Shown in pieces: positions 18,692 to 28,614 of a stretch of DNA of 37,149 nt. Made by a program: the position numbers and the translations under genes. The DNA lies in assembly GCA_902509675.1 (NCBI GenBank), contig CABWYN010000010.1, forward strand, positions 1 to 37,149, given 5' to 3'. The stretch comes from an uncultured Bacteroidota bacterium. GTDB taxonomy: Bacteria > Bacteroidota > Bacteroidia > Flavobacteriales > Flavobacteriaceae. Position 1 is the stretch's first letter; each line of letters starts with the position of its first letter. The notes under the pieces are model-generated. The model made no database searches and was not told the DNA's origin. It worked only from the letters and a program-made list of their open reading frames with translations.

Positions 18692-20013
18692 CAAAATCTA
18701 TAAAAACTTCTGACATCCAAAAACTAGCAATTCCTGCATTAATTTCAGGTATTGCTGAACCAATTTTATCGATAACCGATACAATTATTGTAGGTAATAT
18801 TGCAGAAAATGCAACCATATCTCTTGGTGCTGTTGGTATTGTTGGAAGTTTTATTTCTATGCTAATATGGGTTTTTGGTCAAACAAGAAGCGTTATTGCT
18901 TCAATTATTGCTCAAGCGGTTGGGAAAAAAAATTTAAAAGAAGTTCAATCCCTACCTGCTCAGGGTATTTTAATCATTATTTCTAGTAGCATATTAATTA
19001 TATTTCTTACCTACTTTAACTCTGAAAGTTTGTTTAGATTCTACAATGCAAGCGGAAAACTTCTGCAATTTTGTGTTGATTATTTTAATATTCGGGTTTG
19101 GGGACTCCCTTTTACATTGCTAACCATCGGAATATTTGGAATATTCCGAGGGTTACAAAACACTTATTATCCTATGATAATAGCAATTGTAGGTACCTTG
19201 ATAAATATTGTGTTAGATGTCATTTTTGTTTACGGGGTTGATGGCGTTATAAACCCCATGTATATAAAAGGGGCGGCATATGCTAGCCTGATAGCTCAAA
19301 TAATAATGGCTGCTCTTGCTGTTATTTTATTATATAAAAAGACCAACATAAAATTGTCAATTACGTTTCCGTTTAATCCTAAGATTAAATCCTTTCTCGG
19401 GATGTTTGGAAACCTGGTAATTAGAACCGCTTCGCTAAATGTAACTTTATATTTCTGTAATGCTTTTTCAACAAAGTATGGAGATGAATTTATAGCAGCC
19501 TACACGATAGCAATAAATCTTTGGTTTCTGGTAGCATTTATTATTGACGGATATTCGAGTGCAGGAACTATTTTATCGGGGAAATTATATGGTGAGAAGT
19601 CATATAAAGTATTGATGGAATTCGGAAATAATCTAACTAAAATTGGAGTTAAGATTGGTTTTATTATGTCAGTTGTTGGCTTTATTTTTTACTATCCCCT
19701 TGGCAGAATTTTTAATAATGACCCTGTTGTTTTACAAGAGTTTTATAATATTTTTTGGATTGTGCTTGCAATGCTTCCTCTTTGCTCAATTGCGTTTATT
19801 TTTGACGGCATTTATAAGGGGTTGGGCTGGATGAAAGATTTAAGAAATGTATTACTCTTCTCAACCTTTATAATATTTGTTCCTTTTGTTCTTCTTTTTG
19901 ATTACTATGAATTGGGGCTTCATGGGGTATTTTATGCATTTACACTTTGGATTCTAGCAAGGTCAATTCCGTTGATAATTAAATTCAAAAAAACATTTAA
20001 TAAGCTTTCATAA
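18688..20013 (+). CDS. MATE-family efflux transporter
   Basis: Polytopic protein with IPALISGIAEPILSITDTIIVGNI...GAVGIVGSFISMLIWVFG; TTG start overlaps the GNAT stop by 4 nt. Confidence 0.88.
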   Translation: MTKSIKTSDIQKLAIPALISGIAEPILSITDTIIVGNIAENATISLGAVGIVGSFISMLIWVFGQTRSVIASIIAQAVGKKNLKEVQSLPAQGILIIISSSILIIFLTYFNSESLFRFYNASGKLLQFCVDYFNIRVWGLPFTLLTIGIFGIFRGLQNTYYPMIIAIVGTLINIVLDVIFVYGVDGVINPMYIKGAAYASLIAQIIMAALAVILLYKKTNIKLSITFPFNPKIKSFLGMFGNLVIRTASLNVTLYFCNAFSTKYGDEFIAAYTIAINLWFLVAFIIDGYSSAGTILSGKLYGEKSYKVLMEFGNNLTKIGVKIGFIMSVVGFIFYYPLGRIFNNDPVVLQEFYNIFWIVLAMLPLCSIAFIFDGIYKGLGWMKDLRNVLLFSTFIIFVPFVLLFDYYELGLHGVFYAFTLWILARSIPLIIKFKKTFNKLS

Positions 20014-20027
20014 AAAATGTACATTTG
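19996..20027 (+). promoter_or_regulatory. Candidate queD promoter (TTTA-N20-TACATTTG)
   Basis: TTTA at 19996-19999 and TACATTTG at 20020-20027; one mismatch in the -33 box; ATG at 20047. Confidence 0.4.
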
Positions 20028-20046
20028 AAGCTCAATAAAAACAGAG

Positions 20047-20496
20047 ATGGCAAAAATTAGAATCACTAAAAAATTTAGATTTGAAGCTGCTCATGCCTTA
20101 TATGGATACAATGGGAAATGCAAAAATATCCACGGGCATAATTACAAATTATTTGTCACTGTAATTGGTCATCCGATCGCTGATCCAACAAACGTAAAAT
20201 TTGGAATGGTTATGGATTTTGATGACCTAAAAAAGATTGTTAATTCTGAAATAATTGAAGAGTTTGATCACTCTGTAATATTTAATAAAAATTCACCACA
20301 TATTGAGTTGGCCAACGAATTAATTAAAAACGATCATAAAGTAGTCTTAGCTGATTATCAGCCTACAATTGAAGAGATGATTGTTGATTTTGCAAAAAGA
20401 ATTTCTTCAAAGCTTCCTTCTCAAATTAAACTTCACTCACTTAAATTAGAAGAAACCGAAACTTCTTATTCTGAGTGGTTTGCTGCTGACAATTAA
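20047..20496 (+). CDS. queD: 6-carboxy/6-pyruvoyl-tetrahydropterin synthase family
   Basis: FRFEAAHALYGYNGKCKNIHGHNYKLFVTV (catalytic Cys and Zn His); MVMDFDDLKKIV; EEFDHSVIF; LKLEETETSYSEW. Confidence 0.9.
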   Translation: MAKIRITKKFRFEAAHALYGYNGKCKNIHGHNYKLFVTVIGHPIADPTNVKFGMVMDFDDLKKIVNSEIIEEFDHSVIFNKNSPHIELANELIKNDHKVVLADYQPTIEEMIVDFAKRISSKLPSQIKLHSLKLEETETSYSEWFAADN

Positions 20497-20513
20497 TCTT
20501 TTGCATATCTTTG
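20479..20513 (+). promoter_or_regulatory. Candidate lpxH promoter (TTTG-N23-TATCTTTG)
   Basis: TTTG at 20479-20482 and TATCTTTG at 20506-20513; spacer longer than the usual 19-21; ATG at 20526. Confidence 0.35.
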
Positions 20514-20525
20514 ACCTAAGAAGTC

Positions 20526-21281
20526 ATGAAAGTAACGGAAGGAAAAAAAATATATTTTGCGTCTGACAACCACTTAGGTATCCCTAATGCTAAGTCTAGC
20601 TTAATCCGTGAAAAGAAATTTGTAAAATGGTTAGATACAATTAAAGTCGATGCGCATTCAATTTATCTTTTAGGTGACTTATTTGATTTTTGGTTCGAAT
20701 ATAAAACGGTAGTGCCTAAAGGCTTTACTAGGGTTTTGGGGAAAATTGCTGAAATAGCAGATTCTGGAATTCCAATTTATTTCTTTACCGGTAATCATGA
20801 CATGTGGGTAAGAGATTACTTTCAGTCAGAACTTGGGGTAAAAGTAATCACTAAGCCTCAACAATTTGAGATTAACGAAAAGAGTTTTTTCATTGGTCAT
20901 GGCGATGGTTTAGGCCCTGGAGACACTTCGTATAAGTTGATGAAAAAATTTGTTACCAACAATAGGTTGTTCAAATGGATGTTTCGTTGGGTACACCCTG
21001 ATATTGGCGTATGGTTGGGTCAATTTCTGTCTAAGGAGAAAAAAATTATGTCTGCAAAAAAAGATATAGGAGATGTTGAAAATCAATGGTTAACTCAGTA
21101 CTGTAGAAAAAAACTAGAATCCAATAATTACAATTATTTCTTATTTGGTCATTCGCATATACCAGTTGAATTAGAGCTGAACTCTGAGTCTAAGTACATT
21201 AACCTTGGGGATTGGATTACCCATTTTACATATGCCGAGTTTGACGGAAATGAACTGACACTTAAAACCTATAGGGGCTAA
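20526..21281 (+). CDS. lpxH: UDP-2,3-diacylglucosamine diphosphatase (metallophosphoesterase)
   Basis: IYFASDNHLGIP; LLGDLFDFWFEY; FFTGNHDMWVRDYF; FFIGHGDGLGPGD; FLFGHSHIP. Confidence 0.88.
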   Translation: MKVTEGKKIYFASDNHLGIPNAKSSLIREKKFVKWLDTIKVDAHSIYLLGDLFDFWFEYKTVVPKGFTRVLGKIAEIADSGIPIYFFTGNHDMWVRDYFQSELGVKVITKPQQFEINEKSFFIGHGDGLGPGDTSYKLMKKFVTNNRLFKWMFRWVHPDIGVWLGQFLSKEKKIMSAKKDIGDVENQWLTQYCRKKLESNNYNYFLFGHSHIPVELELNSESKYINLGDWITHFTYAEFDGNELTLKTYRG

Positions 21282-21661
21282 TACCTCTGAATTTTTCTTT
21301 TAAAATCTTTGTCCTCTTTTCTTCCATAATACATATTGCCTATCAAGGACATAGCCTCTTCAATAATTTCATCAGGAATATTGGATTCAATTGGAAATAC
21401 CAAGCCATTCATACTTATTAACTCATTTTTGTCACTATCAAGATCGATTGCGGTAGCATAATAAAATCTGAGCACATAATCTAAAGTATAATCACTCTCT
21501 TTATATTTTTTTTTAAAAACTAAAGAGTCTTTAATTGTAGTTTTTAGAACTCTAAACCCTTTTTCCATTTTATTATTTTTAACATAGACTTTCATTTCTG
21601 GAATATCTTGTGCAAAAGAGCTCTGTATAAAAAGCCAAATAAACAAAACAATATATCTCAT
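21278..21661 (-). CDS. Exported hypothetical protein
   Basis: 127 aa with signal peptide (MRYIVLFIWLFIQSSFAQ); start overlaps the TonB-receptor stop by 1 nt. Confidence 0.6.
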   Translation of the reverse strand: MRYIVLFIWLFIQSSFAQDIPEMKVYVKNNKMEKGFRVLKTTIKDSLVFKKKYKESDYTLDYVLRFYYATAIDLDSDKNELISMNGLVFPIESNIPDEIIEEAMSLIGNMYYGRKEDKDFKRKIQRY

Positions 21662-23655
21662 TAGAAGGTAGTTTTAATTGATAAGATAAATTGTCTTAGA
21701 GAAGCAGGCTCATAAAATCTATTTCCAAATGCATTAGTCCTAATATTATCATAGTACTTTTCATCAAATAAATTTCTTACATGCAAGCCAACATCTAACA
21801 AAAACCCTTTAAAATTAATTTTCTTTCTCAAAGCTATATTTGACAACAAATAAGAAGGAACTTTAACTTCATTGCTGTTGTCCGCAAACATTGAATTTAC
21901 ATATTTTAAATCCACTTTTAAATCATAATTTTTATAACCATAAAGCCACTCAAGTATAAAATTAGATTTTGGAATTCCAGCAAGATTACCACTTAGTCCT
22001 TGATTTTCAAATTCATATCTAGCTTGTGTATATGAAACCTTAAATATTCCTGGTTTGCCTAAATTATAACTTGCCTCTATTTCTGCACCAACTCTTTTTG
22101 AAGTACCTATATTTCTATAAAAATTCATTCCTTCAAAACCCTGCAATTCATAGCGGACTATTTCATCTTTTGTGTCAATATAAAAAGCAGTTAGGCTATA
22201 TGAAAGATCTTGTGACTGTTTTCTAAAGCCTAAATCAAATCCTGAAGAGGTCATTGGAGATAAATCTTCATTGAAACCTGTCCCATTTGGGTTTGCTGAA
22301 AGCTCACTCAACGATGGAGTTTCATAGGCGTAGCCATAATTAATATAAAGTTCTGAGTTTTTATTTAAATTATAAATAAATCCAAGATTGGGTGAAACAG
22401 CGCTAAGCGATTTTGAGTAATCAATATATTGCTGGTCTATCCCAATATCGATCATATAATCATCAGATGAAATTTCATGTTTATCATATCTAAGCCCAGC
22501 TTGAATACTATATTTTGATTTGTTGTATGAACCCAAAGCAAAAGCTCCCAAAGACTTAAATGATTCAATTTGATCAAGTGTTTTCCCCCCTTTTTCACCC
22601 TCATTATTTTCAAACCTTCTTCTATCATCCGTCTGATTCTGAATTGATGTACCTATCATCCACTCAAAGTTTTTAGAACGGTTTTTTAAACTAAATTCTG
22701 CGCCAGAAAAATCTCTATTTAGCTCTACGTAGCCTCCGTATGTGAATGGCAGTAATCCTACGAAGTCACGATCACTATAATATATATTAGAATTTACTTG
22801 ACCTATTTTAGTATTCCAATCTAAAACCAACCCTGTTTGCAATTGCTTTACAGATTCTTGAGAGTTATAAAGTACATTTCGGTCTCTGGCCTGAGATCTA
22901 TTTTCGTCAACTGATTCAATTGTCAATCCTCCCGGATCAAATGCATATGGACTGTCAAAATAAAGTATATTAAATTTCAAATTCATGTTTTGTGTTTTCC
23001 TTGCATGATTAAAAAATAGTGACTTATTTAAGTAGCTACTGTGATCTCTATAACCATCACTCTCTTGCTGAGATACGTTTATAATTGTTGAAGAATTGCC
23101 TTTTGAAGTTGAATAAGTTCCTTGATTTACTTTGTGTCCATAATTGCCTGTTGATGTTCCTACTGATATTTTTTCCGTAAGCACAGAAAATGTATTAATA
23201 GTCACCACACCACCAGAAGCATTCCCGTACCTTGTGGAAGATAGGCTTTTCAAAACTTCGATATTTTCAATAAGCTCGAAAGGAATATTATCAACTTGTG
23301 ATTGGCCGTCCGGAGTGGTTAGTGGAATTCCATCAAGAATAATTTTAACACCTCTTATTCCAAAAGCTGACCTTGATCCGAAACCCCTTATTGACATTCT
23401 ATTATCTTGTGCTTGATTCTCACTGTTTGTAATCCAAAGGCCTGCAGAAAAATCAATGGCGTCCTGGAAATTTACAGGCCTGATTTCACTTTCATTGAAA
23501 GAAATTTCTGAAACTGTTAGGGCGGGGTTATTCTGACTAATCAAGGTGCTCTTTAAAAAAACCTGGTCAAGACTTAAGGTGTCTGACGCAAATACTGAAG
23601 TACTTAAAAAACTCAGAACAGTGGTTAAAAAAACAGGTGATTTATTTATTTTCAT
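21661..23655 (-). CDS. TonB-dependent outer-membrane receptor
   Basis: Plug MSIRGFGSRSAFGIRGVKIILDGIPLTTPDGQSQVDNIPFELIENIEVLKSLSSTRYGNASGGVVTINT; C-terminal RNLFDEKYYDNIRTNAFGNRFYEPASLRQFILSIKTTF. Confidence 0.93.
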   Translation of the reverse strand: MKINKSPVFLTTVLSFLSTSVFASDTLSLDQVFLKSTLISQNNPALTVSEISFNESEIRPVNFQDAIDFSAGLWITNSENQAQDNRMSIRGFGSRSAFGIRGVKIILDGIPLTTPDGQSQVDNIPFELIENIEVLKSLSSTRYGNASGGVVTINTFSVLTEKISVGTSTGNYGHKVNQGTYSTSKGNSSTIINVSQQESDGYRDHSSYLNKSLFFNHARKTQNMNLKFNILYFDSPYAFDPGGLTIESVDENRSQARDRNVLYNSQESVKQLQTGLVLDWNTKIGQVNSNIYYSDRDFVGLLPFTYGGYVELNRDFSGAEFSLKNRSKNFEWMIGTSIQNQTDDRRRFENNEGEKGGKTLDQIESFKSLGAFALGSYNKSKYSIQAGLRYDKHEISSDDYMIDIGIDQQYIDYSKSLSAVSPNLGFIYNLNKNSELYINYGYAYETPSLSELSANPNGTGFNEDLSPMTSSGFDLGFRKQSQDLSYSLTAFYIDTKDEIVRYELQGFEGMNFYRNIGTSKRVGAEIEASYNLGKPGIFKVSYTQARYEFENQGLSGNLAGIPKSNFILEWLYGYKNYDLKVDLKYVNSMFADNSNEVKVPSYLLSNIALRKKINFKGFLLDVGLHVRNLFDEKYYDNIRTNAFGNRFYEPASLRQFILSIKTTF

Positions 23656-24904
23656 TCATGTCTTTTGTTAAATCTAATTTTCTGAATGTAGGAAATTTAA
23701 AAGCTGTAAAACCAACGGTCAAAATTGTCATAACTCCTCCGAAAACCACCGCCGGTACAGTGCCCATTAATTTTGCTGTTGCCCCGCTTTCAAATGCTCC
23801 AAGCTCGTTTGACGACCCAACAAATATTGAATTCACAGAAGCTACTCTTCCTCTAAACTCGTCTGGTGTTTTTAATTGTAAAATTGTTTGGCGTATAATC
23901 ATTGAAACTCCGTCTGTCAATCCATACATAAATAGCGCAAATACAGAAAGCCAAAAAATATCAGAAACCCCAAATACTATTATTGAAATTCCAAAACAGA
24001 ATATTGCAAACAATAATTTCTTTCCTGCATTTACTGTAAGCGGAATATGTGCCGAAGCGATCATCATCAGGACAGAACCTACCGCTGGTGCTGCCCTTAA
24101 TATTCCAAAACCTTCAGATCCTACATTTAATATATCTTGTGCGTATATTGGAAGTAGAGCGATAGCTCCCCCAAATAATACCGCAACCATATCTAGAGTT
24201 AAGGCGACTAAAATAGATTTTGTTTTATACACAAAATTTAAACCTGCCTTTAAGCTTTGAAGTATTGGCTCTCCAATTTTTGGATTAAGAATTGGTTTTT
24301 TCTTAATAAATCCTATTAGAAAAAGGCCAACGATTATTGTTGCCAGTACTATTCCCATAGAATTATGAACGCCAATCCATGCTATTGAAAACCCTGCAAA
24401 TGCAGGTCCTAATACAACAGCTAATTGCCAGGTAGAGCTGCTCCAAGTGGCTGCATTCGGATAAACTCTTTTTGGGACAATTAGAGCGACAAGTGAAAAA
24501 ATAGTAGGGCCAATAAAAGCTCTGATAAAGCCCCCAAGAAAAACCAGTATGTATATTCCTGTTAAAACTTGAGAATTCTCATAATTGTCATATACGTATG
24601 GGCTTGTGATAAAATAATACCCAATGGCTACAAGCAAAAATGCGGTTATACATTGTACAAAAAGCATCTTCTTTTCACGCTGATCTACAATATGACCGGC
24701 AAACAATGCGGTTGATATTGCAGGGATAACTTCTACTAGCCCGATCAACCCAAGGGAAAGTGGATCCTTGGTAAGGCTGTATACCTCCCATTCCACAATG
24801 ATAAATTGCATTGACCAACCAAATACAAGAATAAATCTTATTACAAGAAAAAAATTAAACTCCTTGAATCGGAGTGCTGCGTATGGATCTAGTTTTTCTT
24901 TCAA
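23642..24904 (-). CDS. MFS transporter, EntS/MFS_3-like
   Basis: Polytopic; PLSLGLIGLVEVIPAISTALFAGHIVDQREKK; TPDEFRGRVASVNSIF motif. Confidence 0.85.
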   Translation of the reverse strand: MKEKLDPYAALRFKEFNFFLVIRFILVFGWSMQFIIVEWEVYSLTKDPLSLGLIGLVEVIPAISTALFAGHIVDQREKKMLFVQCITAFLLVAIGYYFITSPYVYDNYENSQVLTGIYILVFLGGFIRAFIGPTIFSLVALIVPKRVYPNAATWSSSTWQLAVVLGPAFAGFSIAWIGVHNSMGIVLATIIVGLFLIGFIKKKPILNPKIGEPILQSLKAGLNFVYKTKSILVALTLDMVAVLFGGAIALLPIYAQDILNVGSEGFGILRAAPAVGSVLMMIASAHIPLTVNAGKKLLFAIFCFGISIIVFGVSDIFWLSVFALFMYGLTDGVSMIIRQTILQLKTPDEFRGRVASVNSIFVGSSNELGAFESGATAKLMGTVPAVVFGGVMTILTVGFTAFKFPTFRKLDLTKDMNENK

Positions 24905-24905
24905 A

Positions 24906-25685
24906 CTATTTAGTTAATTCTTTAGCTTGACTAATCAAAAATTCTGCCTCTTTTTTCATTTCGGGTAATTTTACATGCACGTAGTCACTATAATTTGGGT
25001 GAAGCACAAGCAAATTCATTGAACTTATTTTTTTATCATAATAATTTTCAAGAATAGATTTATATACATTTTGCTGAAGGGCGTACCTATTAAAGCTGTT
25101 ATCTGCAATGTGTGAAAGTTTATCAAATCCATAGTTAAAGTCTTTTAATATGACCTGACTGTTTTTATCAACCAATTTTGATGTTCTTTTCCAATCAAAA
25201 ATAAAAAGATCTCCATTTTCTTTTTCGTAAACCATGTCAACTGTGCCGGCCAAAGAAAAACTCTCATCAAAGATCCTCCACTCTGTCCTATATGGTTTTA
25301 ATTTTTTGTATTTATGATGAAAGTTTTTAAAATACTCAAACTCCTCAGGATAATTATCATGAAATTTAGAATTGTAAAAATCTTCTATTTTTTCATGTAA
25401 TATTGTCCCCTTTGTGGCTGCATTAATTCTTTTTGTTTCCCACCCGTTTAAAATCTCTTGTATAGTTTCTTGCAGTATTTCTGAGTCAAAGTCAATATGG
25501 TCCTCATTTAATTTTTGAATTGCCTTGCGCTTCGCCCAATAGTCAGCATCAAATTCAGGAAAAAACTTATCTATAATTTCTGTAACCGAAAATTTGGTTT
25601 TTTTACCATCCACATAATAATCATGATTAGCCTCATCGAAACTAATCTTTTTATCATTTATATGTCTATTAATTTCAGCTAACAA
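24906..25685 (-). CDS. Stand-alone PD-(D/E)XK (RecB-like) nuclease-fold protein
   Basis: GTILHEKIEDFY; AGTVDMVYEKENGDLFIFDWKR; QQNVYKSIL (QxxxY) in the RecB-family order. Confidence 0.75.
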   Translation of the reverse strand: MLAEINRHINDKKISFDEANHDYYVDGKKTKFSVTEIIDKFFPEFDADYWAKRKAIQKLNEDHIDFDSEILQETIQEILNGWETKRINAATKGTILHEKIEDFYNSKFHDNYPEEFEYFKNFHHKYKKLKPYRTEWRIFDESFSLAGTVDMVYEKENGDLFIFDWKRTSKLVDKNSQVILKDFNYGFDKLSHIADNSFNRYALQQNVYKSILENYYDKKISSMNLLVLHPNYSDYVHVKLPEMKKEAEFLISQAKELTK

Positions 25686-25687
25686 CT

Positions 25688-26104
25688 CTAATTGTATTTT
25701 ACTTCTGTTTTTACCTTTGAGAAGCCTCTAAACATCTCCATTACACCACAGTATCTTGTTACAGACAAATCGACGGCTTTTTCAATTTTTTCTTTATCCA
25801 ATTGCTGTCCAAAAAAATGATATTCAACAGTAACCTCATTATAAAATCTAGGGTGTCCATCAGTTAAAGAAGCTGTTGTGTTTATTTTAAAGTCTTCTAA
25901 TTCAACCCTCATTTTTTTAAGTATTGCAACAACATCTAGCCCAGAACAAACTGCAAGCGAGCCTAGCATTATTGCCTTTGGCGAAGCTATTTTTTCTTCT
26001 CCCTCAGTGCTTGTTCCTAGAATAGTTGAAACCCCATTTGGGTTAATACACTCAAACTCTGTAGTTCCCTTTTTCCAGTGTGTAATAACTGTATTTGTAT
26101 CCAT
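25688..26104 (-). CDS. OsmC-family protein
   Basis: SPKAIMLGSLAVCSGLDVVAILKKMR; ...AVDLSVTRYCGVMEMFRG two-cysteine arrangement. Confidence 0.85.
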   Translation of the reverse strand: MDTNTVITHWKKGTTEFECINPNGVSTILGTSTEGEEKIASPKAIMLGSLAVCSGLDVVAILKKMRVELEDFKINTTASLTDGHPRFYNEVTVEYHFFGQQLDKEKIEKAVDLSVTRYCGVMEMFRGFSKVKTEVKYN

Positions 26105-26109
26105 GTTTT

Positions 26110-26778
26110 TTATTTTGGTGAAAGAACAATTACAAATTCTCCTTTCGGTTTAGTTTTTTCAAAATGTTCAATTGAATCTTTAATCGTACCCCTAAATGTT
26201 TCTTCAAATAATTTTGTCAACTCCCTTGATATGCTTATTTGACTTTCATCGTTAAAGTATTTTGAAAAATCCTTTAACGTTTTTAATATCCTATGGGGAG
26301 ACTCGTAAAACACCATTGTCTTTGTTTGATCAGATAATTCTTTCAATCGTTTAGTTCTTCCTTTTTTAACAGGTAAAAAGCCTTCAAAGCTGAATCGGTC
26401 AGTAGGTAGTCCAGAAGAAACCAAAGCCGGCACAAAAGCTGTTGGGCCGGGCAAACATTCGACCTCTAAATCATTCTTTATGCATTCTCGAACAAGCAAA
26501 AACCCAGGATCAGAAATTCCCGGAGTGCCTGCATCAGAAATTAATACAATTTCGCGGTTATCTCTAAGCTTTTTGATTATAGATTCCAGTTTTTTATGCT
26601 CGTTGTGCATATGAAAAGATTCTACAACTGTATCAATATTATAGTGCTTTAATAGTTTTGATGAAGTTCTTGTATCCTCAGCTAATATAAGATCTACCGA
26701 TTTTAGAACTTCAATTGATCTTAAAGTGATGTCTCCTAAATTTCCAATTGGTGTTGATACGATGAATAGCTTGCTCAT
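26110..26778 (-). CDS. rsmI: 16S rRNA (cytidine(1402)-2'-O)-methyltransferase
   Basis: LFIVSTPIGNLGDITLRSIEVL; LILAEDTRTSSKLL; ISDAGTPGISDPGFLLV; CLPGPTAFVPALVSSGLPTDRFSFEGFLP. Confidence 0.96.
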   Translation of the reverse strand: MSKLFIVSTPIGNLGDITLRSIEVLKSVDLILAEDTRTSSKLLKHYNIDTVVESFHMHNEHKKLESIIKKLRDNREIVLISDAGTPGISDPGFLLVRECIKNDLEVECLPGPTAFVPALVSSGLPTDRFSFEGFLPVKKGRTKRLKELSDQTKTMVFYESPHRILKTLKDFSKYFNDESQISISRELTKLFEETFRGTIKDSIEHFEKTKPKGEFVIVLSPK

Positions 26779-26890
26779 TAAAAAATCTTTAAATTAAGTC
26801 TGTGTTCGGTTAATATCAGCTTGGTTTTTACTAAATTTATCTGATTTAAAATAATATTCAGTAAAGGTATCAACTTTTTAAATTTACGAA

Positions 26891-27487
26891 ATGTTTCTTG
26901 AAAATACTTTAAACTTTAACAAACAAACGGGATGGATTGAGGTTGTATGCGGTTCTATGTTTTCCGGAAAAACAGAAGAACTTATTAGAAGAATGCGTCG
27001 TGCCCAATATGCCAATTTGGATATAATTATTTTCAAACCCAAAATTGACACTCGAGACAAAAAAGATAAAGTTGTCTCTCATGATGATTCAGAAATTGAG
27101 TGTGAAACCATTAAAAAAGCTGCTGACATTTATAAAAGGGTAAAAAATTATAGAGTTGTTGGAGTTGATGAGGCGCAATTTTTTGATGATGAGATTGTAG
27201 ATGTTTGTAATGCTTTAGCTAATAACGGTGTGAGAGTAATTGTTGCGGGGCTTGATATGGATTATAAGGGAGTTCCCTTCAAAAACATGGCTAATCTAAT
27301 GGCAACTGCTGAGTATGTTACGAAAGTTCATGCAATATGTCCAAAAACAGGTGGGCTTGCTCAGTACAGTTACAGAAAAGCAAAAAGTAAGAAAAGAATT
27401 CTTGTGGGAAAAGGCGATGAATATATGCCTCTGAGCCGAGCCGCTTATTTTAAAAAATCAAATAAAAAAGAAAAAAAATCAAAGTGA
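26891..27487 (+). CDS. tdk: Thymidine kinase
   Basis: IEVVCGSMFSGKTEELIRRMRRAQYA (P-loop); VVGVDEAQFFDDEIV; GLDMDYKGVPF. Confidence 0.95.
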   Translation: MFLENTLNFNKQTGWIEVVCGSMFSGKTEELIRRMRRAQYANLDIIIFKPKIDTRDKKDKVVSHDDSEIECETIKKAADIYKRVKNYRVVGVDEAQFFDDEIVDVCNALANNGVRVIVAGLDMDYKGVPFKNMANLMATAEYVTKVHAICPKTGGLAQYSYRKAKSKKRILVGKGDEYMPLSRAAYFKKSNKKEKKSK

Positions 27488-27525
27488 ATGGAGGCTGAAA
27501 ATATTTCAGATAAAAAAATAAGAGA

Positions 27526-28614
27526 TTGAAAAAAACTGTGTTAGAAATTGATCTTAAAGCTCTTGAGCACAACTTTACATTAATTGCTTCCAAATTAAAA
27601 CCTGAAACTAAATTCATGGCAGTAGTTAAAGCCAATGGCTATGGATCAGATAGCGTTGCGGTTGCAAAAAAACTGATTTCTTTAGGGGTTGATTACTTTG
27701 CTGTTGCCTTTGCAGATGAAGGGGTTAGGCTTAGAGAGTCGGGAATAAAAACCCCAATATTAGTTTTACTTCCTCAAGTTGAATCCATTAAAAAAATTAT
27801 AAAATATAAACTTGAGCCTAGTTTATACTCTTTTTATTTTCTTGAAAAATTCATTTCATTTCTTGATTTAAATTCTATTGATTCTTTTGACTGTCACTTT
27901 AAAATTAATAGTGGATTAAACAGGGTTGGATTTAATGATGGGCAAGTTAAAAAAGCAATCAAAAAAATCATAAGTTCTGGGAAAATCAAACTGCTTAGCC
28001 TGTATTCTCACCTGGCTGCTAGCGAGGATTTAAACGAAAGGAATTTTACTATTTCACAAATAAACCTTTTTAAAAAAATAACTTCACACATAAAATCAAA
28101 GCTGACTTATACCCCCCTGTTACACATGTCAAACACCTCTGGTATTTTAAATTACCCCGAATGCGAATTTGATATGGTAAGGGCTGGTATTGGGATATAT
28201 GGGTGCAGTAATATGTTAATCAAAGAGTTAAAAGCTGTTCACTCATTAAAGTCGATAATTTCTCAAGTCATTGAAGCGAGAGAAGGAGACTCAATCGGCT
28301 ATAATCGATCATTTATATGCAAAGAAGATACAAAAATTGGAGTTGTTCCTTTGGGGCACGCCGACGGAATTAGCAGAGAGTTTTCAAAAAATGGCCAGGT
28401 ATATATTATGGGTAAAAAATCTAACATAATTGGAAATATATGTATGGATGTTTTTATGGTGAACTTAAAGGGTATTGACGCGGCTGAGGGCGATGAAGTA
28501 ATACTTTTTGATAAACAAAATAATGCTGAGAATTTTGCACTTACTGTAGGCACAATTTCCTATGAAGTTTTAACCAATTTATCATCTAGAATTGAAAGAA
28601 AGATTATTAACTAA
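27526..28614 (+). CDS. alr: Alanine racemase (TTG start)
   Basis: FMAVVKANGYGSDSVAVAK (PLP lysine); FDMVRAGIGIYG; GYNRSFI; IGNICMDVFMVNL. Confidence 0.93.
   Translation: MKKTVLEIDLKALEHNFTLIASKLKPETKFMAVVKANGYGSDSVAVAKKLISLGVDYFAVAFADEGVRLRESGIKTPILVLLPQVESIKKIIKYKLEPSLYSFYFLEKFISFLDLNSIDSFDCHFKINSGLNRVGFNDGQVKKAIKKIISSGKIKLLSLYSHLAASEDLNERNFTISQINLFKKITSHIKSKLTYTPLLHMSNTSGILNYPECEFDMVRAGIGIYGCSNMLIKELKAVHSLKSIISQVIEAREGDSIGYNRSFICKEDTKIGVVPLGHADGISREFSKNGQVYIMGKKSNIIGNICMDVFMVNLKGIDAAEGDEVILFDKQNNAENFALTVGTISYEVLTNLSSRIERKIIN

Noticed and set aside
23637-24260. 207-aa plus-strand ORF
   Set aside because: Antisense to a clear MFS transporter gene; its translation is low-complexity and lacks recognisable domain motifs.
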